DNA of 64,000 nt from Streptomyces odonnellii (GCF_000981895.1 NZ_LATD01000308.1:1-64000), one strand, 5' to 3'; positions 1 through 8,323 are shown, numbered from the stretch's first letter. Numbers and translations are program-made. Notes: generated from the sequence alone by a model not told the origin.

Positions 1-94
1 GGGGTGCCCGGCGTGGGGAGCGGGGGGCCCGGCGAGGCGGTGTCGGCTCCTCGTGCCTTTGCCGGCGGACCTCTGTCGCCGGGTATCCATGGCC

Positions 95-110
95 ATTGGT
101 CCAGACCTTG
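95..110. promoter_or_regulatory. DasR-type operator (dre-like palindrome)
   Basis: The 16-mer ATTGGTCCAGACCTTG holds the near-palindromic core TGGTCCAGACC. This is close to the dre consensus of the GntR-family N-acetylglucosamine regulator DasR (core TGGTCTAGACCA) and to the direct repeats in front of Streptomyces chitinase genes. Its right edge overlaps the probable -35 box of the promoter for the polysaccharide lyase gene, the expected geometry for repression. The match is by eye; binding is an inference. Confidence 0.55.
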
Positions 111-136
111 ACGTGTCCATGGGATGGTTCTACCTT
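108..136 (+). promoter_or_regulatory. Candidate promoter of the polysaccharide lyase gene
   Basis: TTGACG at 108-113 and TACCTT at 131-136 are separated by 17 bases, a reasonable fit to a vegetative sigma (HrdB-type) promoter. It lies about 90 bases before the ATG at 228, and the dre-like site overlaps its -35 box. Confidence 0.45.
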
Positions 137-227
137 CCTGACTCAATGACCGGTTCACAGCTCCACTCAACGTTCATATGAGTGAATCGAGTTGAGGGCC
201 GCCCCCTTGACCGGAAGGCACCCCCAC

Positions 228-1484
228 ATGCGCCCCGGATCCATCCCCGGACTGCCCAGAATCCTCGGGCTCTCCGCCGCACTCGCCGGTGTCCTGGCCA
301 CGGCCTTCATGGCGCCCGCCTCCGCCTCCGCGGAGAAGGCGCCGAAGCCGGCCGCCGCTCCCGCTGCCGCCGCCGCGCCCGCCGTCGCCGCCGCTCCGGC
401 GAGCTTCACCCACCCCGGTGTGAACCTCAGCACCGCCCAGCTCAACTTCGTACGGAGCAAGGTGCAGGCCGGGGCGCAGCCCTGGAAGGCCGCGTACGAC
501 CAGATGCTGGCGAGCAAGTACGCCTCGCTCTCCCGTACGCCCAAGCCCCGCGCGGTCGTCGAGTGCGGCTCGTACTCGAACCCCAACAACGGCTGCACGG
601 ACGAGCGCGAGGACGCCATCGCCGCGTACACCACCGCGCTGGCCTGGTACATCAACCGCGACGACCGCTACGCGCAGAAGTCCATCCAGCTCATGGACGC
701 GTGGTCCAACTCCATCCAGGACCACACCAACAGCAACGCGCCGCTCCAGACCGGCTGGGCGGGCTCCTCCTGGCCCAAGGCCGCGGAGATCATCAAGCAT
801 GTCTACGGCAACTGGCCCAACTCCGGGCGTTTCAGCACCATGCTGCGCAACGTCTATCTGCCCGAGATCATCAACGGCTCCAACTCCAACGGCAACTGGG
901 AGCTGACGATGATGGAGGCGGCGGTCAGCATCTCCGTCTTCCTCGACGACAAGGCGAGCTGGGACAAGGCGATCGGCAAGTATCTGGTCCGGGTGCCCGC
1001 GTACATCTATCTGGCGTCCGACGGCGATCTGCCCAGGACCGTACCGAGCCAGAACCTGAACACCCGTGACAAGATCGTCAGTTACTGGCAGGGCCAGGGC
1101 ACCTTTATGACCGGCCTCACCCAGGAGACCTGCCGCGACTTCGTCCACACCGGCTACGGCATCTCGTCCGTCTCACATGTCTACGAGACCGCCCGGATCC
1201 AGGGTCAGGACCTCTTCCCCCAGGTCGGCGAACGGCTGCGGCAGGCGCTGGGCTTCCAGTCCAAGTACGAGGTGCAGGCCGAGCCCGTACCGTCGAACCT
1301 CTGCGGCGGCAGTGTGCAGCGCGGTCTCGGCCCGATCACCGAGGTCGGCTTCAACGCCCTCAACACCCGTCTGGGCTACGCGATGACGAACACGCAGCGC
1401 CTCACCGAACAGCAGCGCCCGTCGGGCACGAACAACCTGTTCGTGGCCTGGGAGACACTGACGAACGCGAGCAACCCGAACTAG
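228..1484 (+). CDS. Secreted alginate lyase-family polysaccharide lyase
   Basis: This 418-residue protein is exported: residues 1 to about 36 form a signal peptide with a hydrophobic core (ALAGVLATAF) and an ASASA cleavage site, followed by an Ala/Pro-rich linker to about residue 62. The rest resembles the alginate lyase (alpha/alpha toroid) family, with the Asn-Trp motif NGNWELTMM near residue 220 and HTGYG near residue 306 as the most lyase-like blocks. It probably cleaves an acidic polysaccharide such as alginate or glucuronan by beta-elimination outside the cell; the exact substrate cannot be read from sequence. The ATG at 228 is preferred over an upstream in-frame TTG at 192 because GGAAGG lies about 10 bases before it and the signal peptide then starts correctly. 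A DasR-like operator upstream suggests control by amino-sugar availability. Confidence 0.8.
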   Translation: MRPGSIPGLPRILGLSAALAGVLATAFMAPASASAEKAPKPAAAPAAAAAPAVAAAPASFTHPGVNLSTAQLNFVRSKVQAGAQPWKAAYDQMLASKYASLSRTPKPRAVVECGSYSNPNNGCTDEREDAIAAYTTALAWYINRDDRYAQKSIQLMDAWSNSIQDHTNSNAPLQTGWAGSSWPKAAEIIKHVYGNWPNSGRFSTMLRNVYLPEIINGSNSNGNWELTMMEAAVSISVFLDDKASWDKAIGKYLVRVPAYIYLASDGDLPRTVPSQNLNTRDKIVSYWQGQGTFMTGLTQETCRDFVHTGYGISSVSHVYETARIQGQDLFPQVGERLRQALGFQSKYEVQAEPVPSNLCGGSVQRGLGPITEVGFNALNTRLGYAMTNTQRLTEQQRPSGTNNLFVAWETLTNASNPN

Positions 1485-1582
1485 CGGGGTCACACGGCGT
1501 CCTCACTGGGGGACGCCGAAGTCAACAGCCGGACACGGGCCGGCGGCCCGGCGGCACACCGCCTCTCCGGTCCGTCGGCCCG

Positions 1583-2032
1583 TTGGTTTTCCTTTGCGCT
1601 GTAGTCCAGATAGCCGCGGTTACCCACTACACCAAGCGTCAGCGCACCCACGACCTCACGATCGAGGGCGTCCATACGTACTATGTGCTGGCGGGCGAGA
1701 CGCCGGTACTCGTTCACAATTGCAATACACCTCGGGGCTTTCCCGACCGAGAGCTTCCGAGGGACCCCCGGACTGGTGAGCCAGCTCCTGATCCGGCTGG
1801 CGCCGGTTATCCGCACACGCAACTTTGGGTGAAGGGAAGCAGGCGCAATCCCCCGTACGCTCAGGCCCGAGAGTTCGATGCAGACGGAAAACCCGTCCGG
1901 GATGTCGACTTTACTGATCACGGGAGGCCGCAGAACCATGACAATCCGCATCAGCATCCCTGGAATGAAAACGCGACCGGCGGCACCCGAAGCCGCAGTG
2001 GCGCGGAACCATTGGATTGGGGTGACCGATGA
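1583..2032 (+). pseudogene. Orphan toxin C-terminus with pretoxin-Hint remnant
   Basis: The reading frame lacks the large N-terminal part of a polymorphic toxin. It opens with the end of a pretoxin-Hint (intein-like) domain, recognisable by IEGVHTYYVLAGETPVLVHN, where Hint splicing would release the toxin. The remaining roughly 100 residues form a small toxin domain rich in His and Asp (AREFDADG, DFTDHGRP, NPHQHPW), reminiscent of type-24-like toxin tips of Rhs/Wap proteins, though the family is uncertain. No start codon with a ribosome site lies in front, so it is a displaced cassette rather than a whole gene. Its TGA overlaps the next ATG (ATGA at 2029-2032), the usual coupling between toxin and cognate immunity gene. 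Confidence 0.65.
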
Positions 2033-2471
2033 GTGAACTTCTGGAATTCCGGATGCATGACGCTGAAGGCGGAATAGTCGGTCTCGACAGGCTGCTTTCC
2101 CTGGTCCCGGACAACAACTGGGTATGGTCTGTGCTCGAATTCGACGGGATTGTGCAGGGGGTGACCGGCCTGGAATATGCGGAATTCCGCCAGAAGATAG
2201 CTTCCTCGCCGCAGGGTATGTCATGTCGTGGGCTCAGGTTCGGGAATTCGCGACCGGTGTCCGCCAGTGCTTCGATCTGCTGCTCGTAGCAGCAGGAGAG
2301 CATCGCCTGCTTGATCCGGAACGATTCGCTGCGGGCGATTTCGCAGGATTCCCCTTGGTTCTAACTGCGAGCGACAGCACTTGGTGGACGGTGGAGATCG
2401 ACGCCGGCACCGAAGGGGCATCTGTTCTCGCGGCAAGACTCCGAGCGCGCTATAGAGTCGAGACGGGATAG
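2029..2471 (+). pseudogene. Immunity gene, split by a -1 frameshift
   Basis: The first frame begins at the ATG overlapping the toxin stop (MSELLEFRMHDAEGG) and runs to about 2215 (EFRQKIASSPQG). Coding character then switches to another frame, continuing as YVMSWAQVREFATG to the TAG at 2469-2471. Joining the halves at the G-run near 2210-2216 gives one plausible protein of about 147 residues, with one base missing from CAGGGTAT relative to the intact frame. By position this is the cognate immunity protein of the preceding toxin tip; I do not recognise its family. Either the gene is decayed, fitting an orphan cassette, or the base was lost in sequencing. Confidence 0.6.
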
Positions 2472-2510
2472 AAGGCGGCGAGCATCAGTAGTCGCTGAGG
2501 CAAACTTGAA

Positions 2511-2537
2511 GCCCCGCCAGATGTGTCCTGGCGGGCT
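2511..2537 (+). terminator. Hairpin terminator after the immunity pseudogene
   Basis: CCCGCCAG and CTGGCGGG pair around a 7-base loop, preceded by an A-rich stretch (CAAACTTGAAG) and followed by CTTCT. It ends the first toxin/immunity cassette. Confidence 0.5.
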
Positions 2538-2615
2538 TCTGCGTGGGGTGACGGCAGTAGTTGACGGCAACGTCAGCGGACGAGCCCGGTGCAAGGCGGC
2601 GGTTCATCGCCGTGA

Positions 2616-2780
2616 CGCGGGCGAGGTCGGTTGACGCCGTTCAACCTCAGTGCAGTGAATGTTCCGGAGCGCAAGGTGGCAGATTTTCACATCTCGCGAG
2701 GCGATGGACGAGGGCATGGGGATTCGAAGATTGATCGGATTGGGGCAGCGTCCGGACGACGCTGGGTGCGCCATGATTGA
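2616..2780 (+). pseudogene. Probable second toxin C-terminal stub
   Basis: An open frame without a start runs from just after a stop at 2613 to the TGA at 2778-2780. Its last 39 codons read VPERKVADFHIS and, at the end, IGAASGRRWVRHD. The TGA overlaps the ATG of the next gene (ATGATTGA at 2773-2780), repeating the arrangement of the first cassette. I infer it is the 3' end of a lost toxin gene whose immunity gene follows. The stretch is short and matches no toxin family I can name, so the call rests mainly on architecture. Confidence 0.35.
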
Positions 2781-3120
2781 TAGGCAGCGAAAGCTGTGCA
2801 TGCGAGTCAAGGCGTCATACTTGAGCGTCGAAGGTCTGGAAAAAATTGGTGTTTCCAAAGGGGTGCTAGAAAATCCCCAATGGCCCATCCATGGAGTCAG
2901 AGTAAAACCCGAACGAGGAACTTGCGGGTGGTATATCTGGACTGGTAACCACGACGCGGGCGACCCCGACTTTTTTGCGCCGGTGCACACCAAGCATCTA
3001 TTTGAGTCACGTCCGGATCTGTGTGACTATCTCGGAATGTCACCCGGGTGGCGCTTCTTGATCGCGCCGAACCATGAGGACATCTGGTTTGATCAAGATG
3101 CACTGAAGCCCGAGCATTAG
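2773..3120 (+). CDS. Imm33-like immunity protein
   Basis: This 115-residue cytoplasmic protein carries CGWYIWTGNHD, DPDFFAPVH and PGWRFLIAPNHEDIWFD, which resemble the Imm33 (DUF2185-type) immunity proteins that neutralise polymorphic toxins of neighbouring cells. An in-frame ATG at 2659 would add 38 residues, but those read better in another frame as a toxin tip. The ATG at 2773 overlaps that tip's stop, so 2773 is the preferred start. No full toxin gene is nearby, so it may act as an orphan immunity gene against toxins of related strains. Base composition is visibly less GC-rich than the flanking core genes. Confidence 0.6.
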   Translation: MIDRQRKLCMRVKASYLSVEGLEKIGVSKGVLENPQWPIHGVRVKPERGTCGWYIWTGNHDAGDPDFFAPVHTKHLFESRPDLCDYLGMSPGWRFLIAPNHEDIWFDQDALKPEH

Positions 3121-3185
3121 ACGTCGTTTTTTATGGCGTGGTCAGTCGTTGAACGGTGCATGGCGGATTTGGTGGAGCGGGCCGG

Positions 3186-3638
3186 ATGAGGCAGGTGGAA
3201 TCGGCGGAGGACATCGCGCACCAGCTCGTCGAGGAGATGGGTGGCTTTGACCCGTCACTGTCGGGGCTGATTCGGCTGGTGAGGCGATTTTCGGCGATCG
3301 AGTTTGAAGTGCCGGAACTCCCGAACGCGGACGGGTATCTCTTCCAGTACGGCAAGGCCAACTGGTTCCCTGAGCCCACCTTCGCGCTCGGTATTGTCCG
3401 ACAGCTTGAAGTCGTTGACGCAGCTGGCGAACATGAGTCTTATATTCAGGTGCAATTTGAATTCAGGTACCCCTTGGATGGCGACCTTGATTCTATGGGC
3501 AGTCATTCGGCATGGTGGTTTCCTGGCGGTGAGGTCTCGTTCGACAGTTGGTTGGATTCCGTGGATCGAGCTGAAAATTCGAATCGTCTCGCAGTGAAAA
3601 GTCCCCGTGATTTCTCGATCTGGCAAGAGATGGTTTAG
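3186..3638 (+). CDS. Small protein of unknown function, possible immunity protein
   Basis: The frame encodes 150 residues starting MRQVESAEDIAHQ, with no signal peptide or membrane segment, a hydrophilic helical start and an aromatic-rich second half (GYLFQYGKANWFPEP, SAWWFPGG). I do not recognise a named family. It directly follows the Imm33-like gene in the same lower-GC patch, and its size, acidity and Trp/Phe content suit a third immunity gene, but that is inference from context. A start 30 bases upstream is possible; the ATG at 3186 is chosen because it begins the regular coding pattern. Confidence 0.5.
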   Translation: MRQVESAEDIAHQLVEEMGGFDPSLSGLIRLVRRFSAIEFEVPELPNADGYLFQYGKANWFPEPTFALGIVRQLEVVDAAGEHESYIQVQFEFRYPLDGDLDSMGSHSAWWFPGGEVSFDSWLDSVDRAENSNRLAVKSPRDFSIWQEMV

Positions 3639-3803
3639 CTGGATCGTTGCGTCTCTCGAAAGCAGGAGGCCCCACCGCACCGTTGTCGCGTCGACTCGTC
3701 GGTGGCGGGCCCGTCGAGGCACTGAGCCTGTCGATGGCGGCGTGTCCGGCGGCGGGGTCAGTGATCGGTTGCCGGGGGCCGTGCTGTGGAGCAGGATGCT
3801 GGG

Positions 3804-4679
3804 ATGCGCTTCTCGGTCAACATTCCGAACTTCGGTGACTTCGCCGATCCCAGAACCGTGGCGAAGGTGGCCGTGGCGGCGGAACGGGCAGGGTGGGACG
3901 GGCTGTTCGTCTGGGATCATGTGCTGCATCGCAGGCACTCGGGCAGGCCGTTCGGGGATCCCTGGATGCTGCTGACCGCCGCCGCGCTGGCGACCTCTCG
4001 GATCAGGCTGGGCACGCTGGTCACCCCGGTCGCGCGGCGGCGCCCGCAGCAGCTCGCTCGGCAGGTGGCGACCCTGGACGCCGTGAGCGGCGGCCGGGTT
4101 GTCTTCGGCGCGGGGCTGGGCGGGCCCGTCGAGGACGAGTACGCGAGTTTCGGCGCCACTACGGACCCGAAGGTGCTGGCCGAGCGGCTGGACGAGGGTC
4201 TGGACCTGCTGCGGCGTTACTGGTCGGGCGAGCCGGTGAACCATGACGGACAGCACTACCGGGTACGGGACGTGACATTGCTGCCCGCCACGGTGCAACG
4301 ACCCCGGCCACCCGTCTGGGTCGCCGGCTTCTGGCCGAACCGGCCGCCCATGCACCGGGCCGCCCGCTGGGACGGCGCGGTCCCCCTGTTCACCGACGCC
4401 AGACATGGCCACGTGCCGCCCGTCGGTCAGGTCCGCGATCTGGTCGCGTACCTGCGAGAGCAGCGCGAGCAGTACGAGGACCGGTCCGGCACTCCCTTCG
4501 AGATCGTCCTCGGCGGTGCCACCCCGGGCGGCGACGCCGCCAGGACCCGCGATCTCGTCGCCCCGCTGGCCGAGGCGGGAGCCACCTGGTGGGACGAGCG
4601 GCAGATCCAGGGCAGTGAGGCACTCGACCGGCTCACACCCGTGCTCCGCCGGATCGAACAGGGCCCGCCGGTCCTGTAG
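3804..4679 (+). CDS. LLM-class flavin/F420-dependent oxidoreductase
   Basis: This 291-residue protein has the luciferase-like monooxygenase TIM-barrel pattern: MRFSVNIPNFG at the first strand, AERAGWDGLFVWDH, then TSRIRLGTLVTPVARRRPQQLARQVATLD, then GAGLGG and a late PPVWVAGFWP. Members use FMN or, in actinomycetes, often coenzyme F420 to oxidise small molecules or aldehydes; the substrate is unknown. The ATG at 3804 follows GGAG and begins the conserved strand; an in-frame GTG at 3786 would add six residues. It stands alone and converges on the dehydratase gene with about 23 bases between stops. Confidence 0.85.
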   Translation: MRFSVNIPNFGDFADPRTVAKVAVAAERAGWDGLFVWDHVLHRRHSGRPFGDPWMLLTAAALATSRIRLGTLVTPVARRRPQQLARQVATLDAVSGGRVVFGAGLGGPVEDEYASFGATTDPKVLAERLDEGLDLLRRYWSGEPVNHDGQHYRVRDVTLLPATVQRPRPPVWVAGFWPNRPPMHRAARWDGAVPLFTDARHGHVPPVGQVRDLVAYLREQREQYEDRSGTPFEIVLGGATPGGDAARTRDLVAPLAEAGATWWDERQIQGSEALDRLTPVLRRIEQGPPVL

Positions 4680-4702
4680 CGCCTCGTCCGATGCGCCACG
4701 GG

Positions 4703-5695
4703 TCAGTGGAGTTCGGCCCCCAGAGTGCCGGTGTCCGTGTTGGCGCCGCAGAGGATGACGCAGACCCGCTCGCCCGGCGACGGGCGGTAGGCGCTCGAGG
4801 TGAGGGCCGCCAGGGCGGTGGCGGCGCCGTGTTCCACCGGGATGCGGTGGGTGTCCCAGAGGGTGTGGCGGGCGCGGGAGATCTCCGGGTCGGGGACCAG
4901 GACCGAGCGGACATCGGCCTGTTGGGCGGCGGCGAGGGCGAGCGGGGTGGCCCGGGAGGCGCCCAGGGAGTCCGAGGCGATCGAATCGACCAGGACCTCG
5001 ACGACCGTACCGGCCTCGATCGCGGCGTTCAGGGCGCGGCAGTTCTCCGGTTCCGCCGCCACGGCCCGTACACCATGGTGCCCGGCCGCCGTGGCGACGC
5101 CCGCGAACAGGCCTCCGCCGCCGACCGCGACCACCACCGTGTCGAGGCCGGGGAGCTGCCGGTGGATCTCCTCCAGCAGGGTGCCCGCCCCGGCGGCGAT
5201 CAGCGGGTGGTCGTACGCGTGCGAGGCGAGCGCTCCGCTCCGAGCGGCGTACTCCTCGCAGGCGGCGAGGGCCTCGGCGTACCGGGTGCCGACGAGCCGT
5301 ACCTCCGCGCCGTACGACCTGAGCCTGGCGATCTTCACCGGTGGGGCGTTCTCGGGCAGGAACACCGTGGCGGGTATCCCCTGGGCACGGGCGGCCCAGG
5401 CGCAGGCGAGGCCCGCGTTGCCGCCCGAGGCGATGGTCACACCGGTGTCGGGGAGGGTGCCGGCGGCGCGGTGGGCCTGGAGGAAGTTCTGGGCGCCCCG
5501 GGCCTTGAAACTCCCGGTGTGCTGGAGGAACTCCAGCGCCAGCCAGACCTCCGCGGAGCCGACTGCCGGACCGCCGGCCGGACCGCCTGTCGGACCGGTG
5601 GCGCCGGGATCGGCCGGCGCGAGGACCACCGGGCGTACGCGGCCCGCGATACGGTCCCCGGCCTGCTTGACGTCGTCGTACGTGAGCCGGTTCAC
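4703..5695 (-). CDS. PLP-dependent serine/threonine dehydratase-family protein
   Basis: At 330 residues this is a fold-type II pyridoxal-phosphate enzyme. HTGSFKARGA holds the Schiff-base lysine (K64), SGGNAG at 90-95 is the substrate loop and VGGGGLFAG near 191-199 binds the cofactor phosphate. The family deaminates serine or threonine to 2-oxo acids or racemises serine. A Gly/Pro/Ala-rich insert at about residues 30-47 (GATGPTGGPAGGPAVGS) sits just before the active-site block. The GTG at 5695 is preferred because GGAGGA lies just upstream; the longer frame to 5845 has no such site. The gene reads leftward and is separated from the metalloprotease gene by a strong terminator. Confidence 0.85.
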   Translation of the reverse strand: MNRLTYDDVKQAGDRIAGRVRPVVLAPADPGATGPTGGPAGGPAVGSAEVWLALEFLQHTGSFKARGAQNFLQAHRAAGTLPDTGVTIASGGNAGLACAWAARAQGIPATVFLPENAPPVKIARLRSYGAEVRLVGTRYAEALAACEEYAARSGALASHAYDHPLIAAGAGTLLEEIHRQLPGLDTVVVAVGGGGLFAGVATAAGHHGVRAVAAEPENCRALNAAIEAGTVVEVLVDSIASDSLGASRATPLALAAAQQADVRSVLVPDPEISRARHTLWDTHRIPVEHGAATALAALTSSAYRPSPGERVCVILCGANTDTGTLGAELH

Positions 5696-5821
5696 GCGTC
5701 CTCCTCCGCTGTGCCGTGTGACATTCCCGCAGCCTATCGCCGCATTCCGCCCGCCGGACTTGCCGTACCCGGCCGCACCTGCCGTACCCGCCGGTTCGTT
5801 CCGTGGACCCGCCGCACAGCA

Positions 5822-5857
5822 GAACCGCCCGGGGTGTCGGAACACCCCGGGCGGTTC
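5822..5857 (-). terminator. Terminator of the M4 metalloprotease gene
   Basis: A perfect 16-bp inverted repeat (left arm GAACCGCCCGGGGTGT at 5822-5837, right arm 5842-5857) closes on a 4-base CGGA loop, 50 bases beyond the stop codon of the leftward protease gene. There is no clear T-tract, as is usual in Streptomyces. Confidence 0.7.
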
Positions 5858-5906
5858 CCGGATCAGCCACGCTCAGGCGGCGGTCTCACCGCCCGGCCCC
5901 GGAAGC

Positions 5907-7913
5907 TCAGAAGGTGAGCTTCCAGCTGTTGATACGGCCGACGTCCGCCGACGCGACATCCTGGACCTGGAGGCGCCAGGAGCCGTTGGCCACCTCGGAC
6001 GAGGCGTTCACGTAGTACGTCTCCACGACGTTGTCGGCCGAGTCGCTGCCGACCGCGTCCTTGAGGCGGTACGAAGTGCCGTCCGGGGCGAGCAGGTTGA
6101 TGACCAGGTCACCGCGCCAGGTGTGCGTGATGTTCACGTCGACCTGGAGGGACGTCGGGGCGTTGCCCGTGACACCGGTGACGTTGAGCGCGGAGGTCAC
6201 CGCGGCGCCGTTGTCCGGGATGGCCACCTGCGTGGTGCTCTCGAACGACTGGCCGGTGCCGCCGCCACCGGGGCGCGGGCCGACCGCGATGCCGGCCCAG
6301 GCGTTCTGGACGGCCGTGTACTCGGCGCTGGTGGCGCCGTACAGCTCGGCCGTGGCCGCGAGGGTGCCGGTGCGGGCGGCCGCGTAGTTGGTCGAGGTGG
6401 TGAACTTGGTGGCGAGCGCCCGGAACCAGATCTTCTCGGCCTTGGCGATGCCGATGCCGGTCACCGGCAGACCGTCCGAGGTCGGGGAGTTGTACGAGAC
6501 ACCGTTGACGACCTTGGCGCCGCTGCCCTCGGAGAGCAGGTAGAAGAAGTGGTTCGCCGGGCCCGAGGAGTAGTGGACGTCGATGCCGCCGATGCCGGAG
6601 TACCAGTAGTCCTTGGACGCGCCGTCCTTGCTCGGCCGGTCCATGTACCGCAGCGGGGTGCCGTTGCCGTTGATGTCGATCTTCTCGCCGACCAGGTAGT
6701 CACCCGGGTCCTGCGGGCTGTTGGCGTAGAACTCGACCGCCGCGGCGAAGATGTCGGAGGTGGCCTCGTTCAGACCGCCGGACTCACCGCTGTAGATCAG
6801 GCCCGCCGTGGCGGCGGTGACGCCGTGCGACATCTCGTGCGCGGCGACGTCGATCGACGTCAGCGGCTTGAGGTCGCCCGCACCGTCGCCGTACGTCATG
6901 CAGAAGCAGCTGTCCTGCCAGAAGGCGTTGATGTACGCGTTGCCGTAGTGCACCCGGGAGGACGCGCCGACACCGTCACCGCGGATACCGGTGCGGCCGT
7001 GCACGTTCTTGAAGTAGTCCCAGGTCTCCGCCGCACCGTAGTGGGCGTCCGCGGCCGCGGTCTCCGTGTTGGAGGGCGAACCGTTGCCCCAGACGTCGTC
7101 CGGGCCGGTGTAGAGAGCGCCGGTGTCCGCGTTGGACGTCTTGTGGTTGCCGCGGCCGGTGTCGGTCAGGCTGTACGTCGACCCCGACTGAAGCGTGCCC
7201 AGGGTGACCTGGCCGCTGTACTGCGTGTTGCCCACACCGTTCTTGACGGCCTGCCACTCGTACAGCTTCTTGCCGTTGGCGGCGTCGGTCACGACGTGCA
7301 GCTCGTTCGGAGTGCCGTCGTGCTGGAGCCCGCCGACGACCGTCTCGTACGCGAGGACCGGTGCGCCCTGCGCCATCCAGACCACCTTGCGCGGCGCGCG
7401 GTCGGCCTCGGCCTTCTTCGAGCCCTCCGCCGCGGCGGCGCTCAGCGCCTGCTTCTCGGCGACGGCCGGCGCGATGTCCGCCGTGGTGGCGACGTTCTTG
7501 AGAGCGGCAGGGGAGGCCTTGGTGACGGACTCGGTCGCGCCCGCCTTCTCGGCCACGATCAGGTCGCCACCGAGGACCGGGAGGCCCTGGTAGGTGCGCT
7601 CGTAGCGGGTGTGCGTGGTGCCGTCCACGTCCTGGACGACATCACGGACGACGAGCTTCTCCTGCGCGCCGAGGCGGAGCTCCTTGGCGGTGTCCGCCTT
7701 GGACGCGTCGGCCGCCTTGATCAGCGCGGTGCGCTGAGCGGGGGAGAGAGCGCGCTGCTGCGCGCCGGGGTCGGCCTTGCCGGCCACCGGTGCGGCGGGT
7801 GCGCTTTCGGGCTGGGCGGTGGCGGTGCCGGCCTGCAGGCCTACGGACAGCAGGGCCGCTGCGGCTATCAGAGCGCCGGTCGCGGTGGCGCGGCGGCTGG
7901 GCGTGGATCTCAC
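5907..7913 (-). CDS. Secreted M4 (thermolysin-like) metalloprotease with P domain
   Basis: This 668-residue preproenzyme has an Arg-rich signal peptide (cleavage near ATAQP, about residue 34), an FTP-type propeptide (ERTYQGLPVLGGDLIV), and the M4 catalytic domain with zinc motif HEMSH at residues 359-363, downstream zinc ligand GLNEATSD and catalytic-His region VHYSSGPANH. A C-terminal P_proprotein beta domain starts near residue 560 (FESTTQVAIPDNGAAV) and ends HTWRGDLVINLLAPDG...SWKLTF. It should degrade extracellular protein during growth on complex substrates. The start ATG follows AAGGAG. The gene is monocistronic, ended by the hairpin at 5822-5857. Confidence 0.95.
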   Translation of the reverse strand: MRSTPSRRATATGALIAAAALLSVGLQAGTATAQPESAPAAPVAGKADPGAQQRALSPAQRTALIKAADASKADTAKELRLGAQEKLVVRDVVQDVDGTTHTRYERTYQGLPVLGGDLIVAEKAGATESVTKASPAALKNVATTADIAPAVAEKQALSAAAAEGSKKAEADRAPRKVVWMAQGAPVLAYETVVGGLQHDGTPNELHVVTDAANGKKLYEWQAVKNGVGNTQYSGQVTLGTLQSGSTYSLTDTGRGNHKTSNADTGALYTGPDDVWGNGSPSNTETAAADAHYGAAETWDYFKNVHGRTGIRGDGVGASSRVHYGNAYINAFWQDSCFCMTYGDGAGDLKPLTSIDVAAHEMSHGVTAATAGLIYSGESGGLNEATSDIFAAAVEFYANSPQDPGDYLVGEKIDINGNGTPLRYMDRPSKDGASKDYWYSGIGGIDVHYSSGPANHFFYLLSEGSGAKVVNGVSYNSPTSDGLPVTGIGIAKAEKIWFRALATKFTTSTNYAAARTGTLAATAELYGATSAEYTAVQNAWAGIAVGPRPGGGGTGQSFESTTQVAIPDNGAAVTSALNVTGVTGNAPTSLQVDVNITHTWRGDLVINLLAPDGTSYRLKDAVGSDSADNVVETYYVNASSEVANGSWRLQVQDVASADVGRINSWKLTF

Positions 7914-8323
7914 GCGAACTCCTTCTGCGAGGGGGGTACCGGGCCGCTCGTTGAGCAGCCCGGACAGAGCAAGCGGAGCAATGTGGTGCGGAGAACGGGG
8001 GAAGAGTGACAGCCGTGACCGCTTACTGTCAGGAGCGCGTCAACAAGTTGGCCGGAAACGGTTCGCTGCCCGACAGACCCTGTTCGTTAAGCGGACGTTT
8101 CGTCGATCATCGTGGCGATGCCGCCGATGGTTCGCACTGTGCCAACAGCGGTCCGCCGGGGCCCGATTCGAGGTCTGCGGCGGTGCTGTGCGCGAGATTG
8201 CCAATTGTGAACGCGATGTTGAGCGGGCCATGACGGCCCGCTGACGGGACCACTTCGCAACGTGGCCGAATTTTTGCCGCGTGTTTCCGCGCGGAGCAAA
8301 GAGCCGAAGCGGTCCGAAAGGGG
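7914..8323. other. Intergenic region, promoter of M4 protease gene
   Basis: These 410 bases hold no convincing gene; the short frames in them lack coding bias and ribosome sites. The left part must carry the leader and promoter of the leftward protease gene, with an imperfect hairpin (GGGCCGCTC / GAGCAGCCC) at 7941-7961 in the leader. The right part holds the terminator of the carrier gene. Confidence 0.5.
8222..8242 (-). terminator. Candidate terminator of the symporter gene
   Basis: AGCGGGCC and GGCCCGCT pair as an 8-bp stem with a 5-base loop about 80 bases past the stop codon of the leftward symporter gene. Confidence 0.4.

Noticed and set aside
3121..3189. A third toxin stub suggested by ATGA at 3186-3189
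   Set aside because: The 18-codon frame after the previous stop is too short to distinguish from chance, and ATG followed by A is common.
3255..5870. An 871-codon open frame on the - strand across the oxidoreductase and dehydratase region
   Set aside because: It spans several real genes, in part on the opposite strand, and has no recognisable motif.
4800..8009. A 1069-codon open frame on the + strand opposite the dehydratase and M4 protease genes
   Set aside because: It is antisense to two clear genes and its composition is that expected of a GC-rich complement (Ala/Gly/Arg/Val runs), with no domain.
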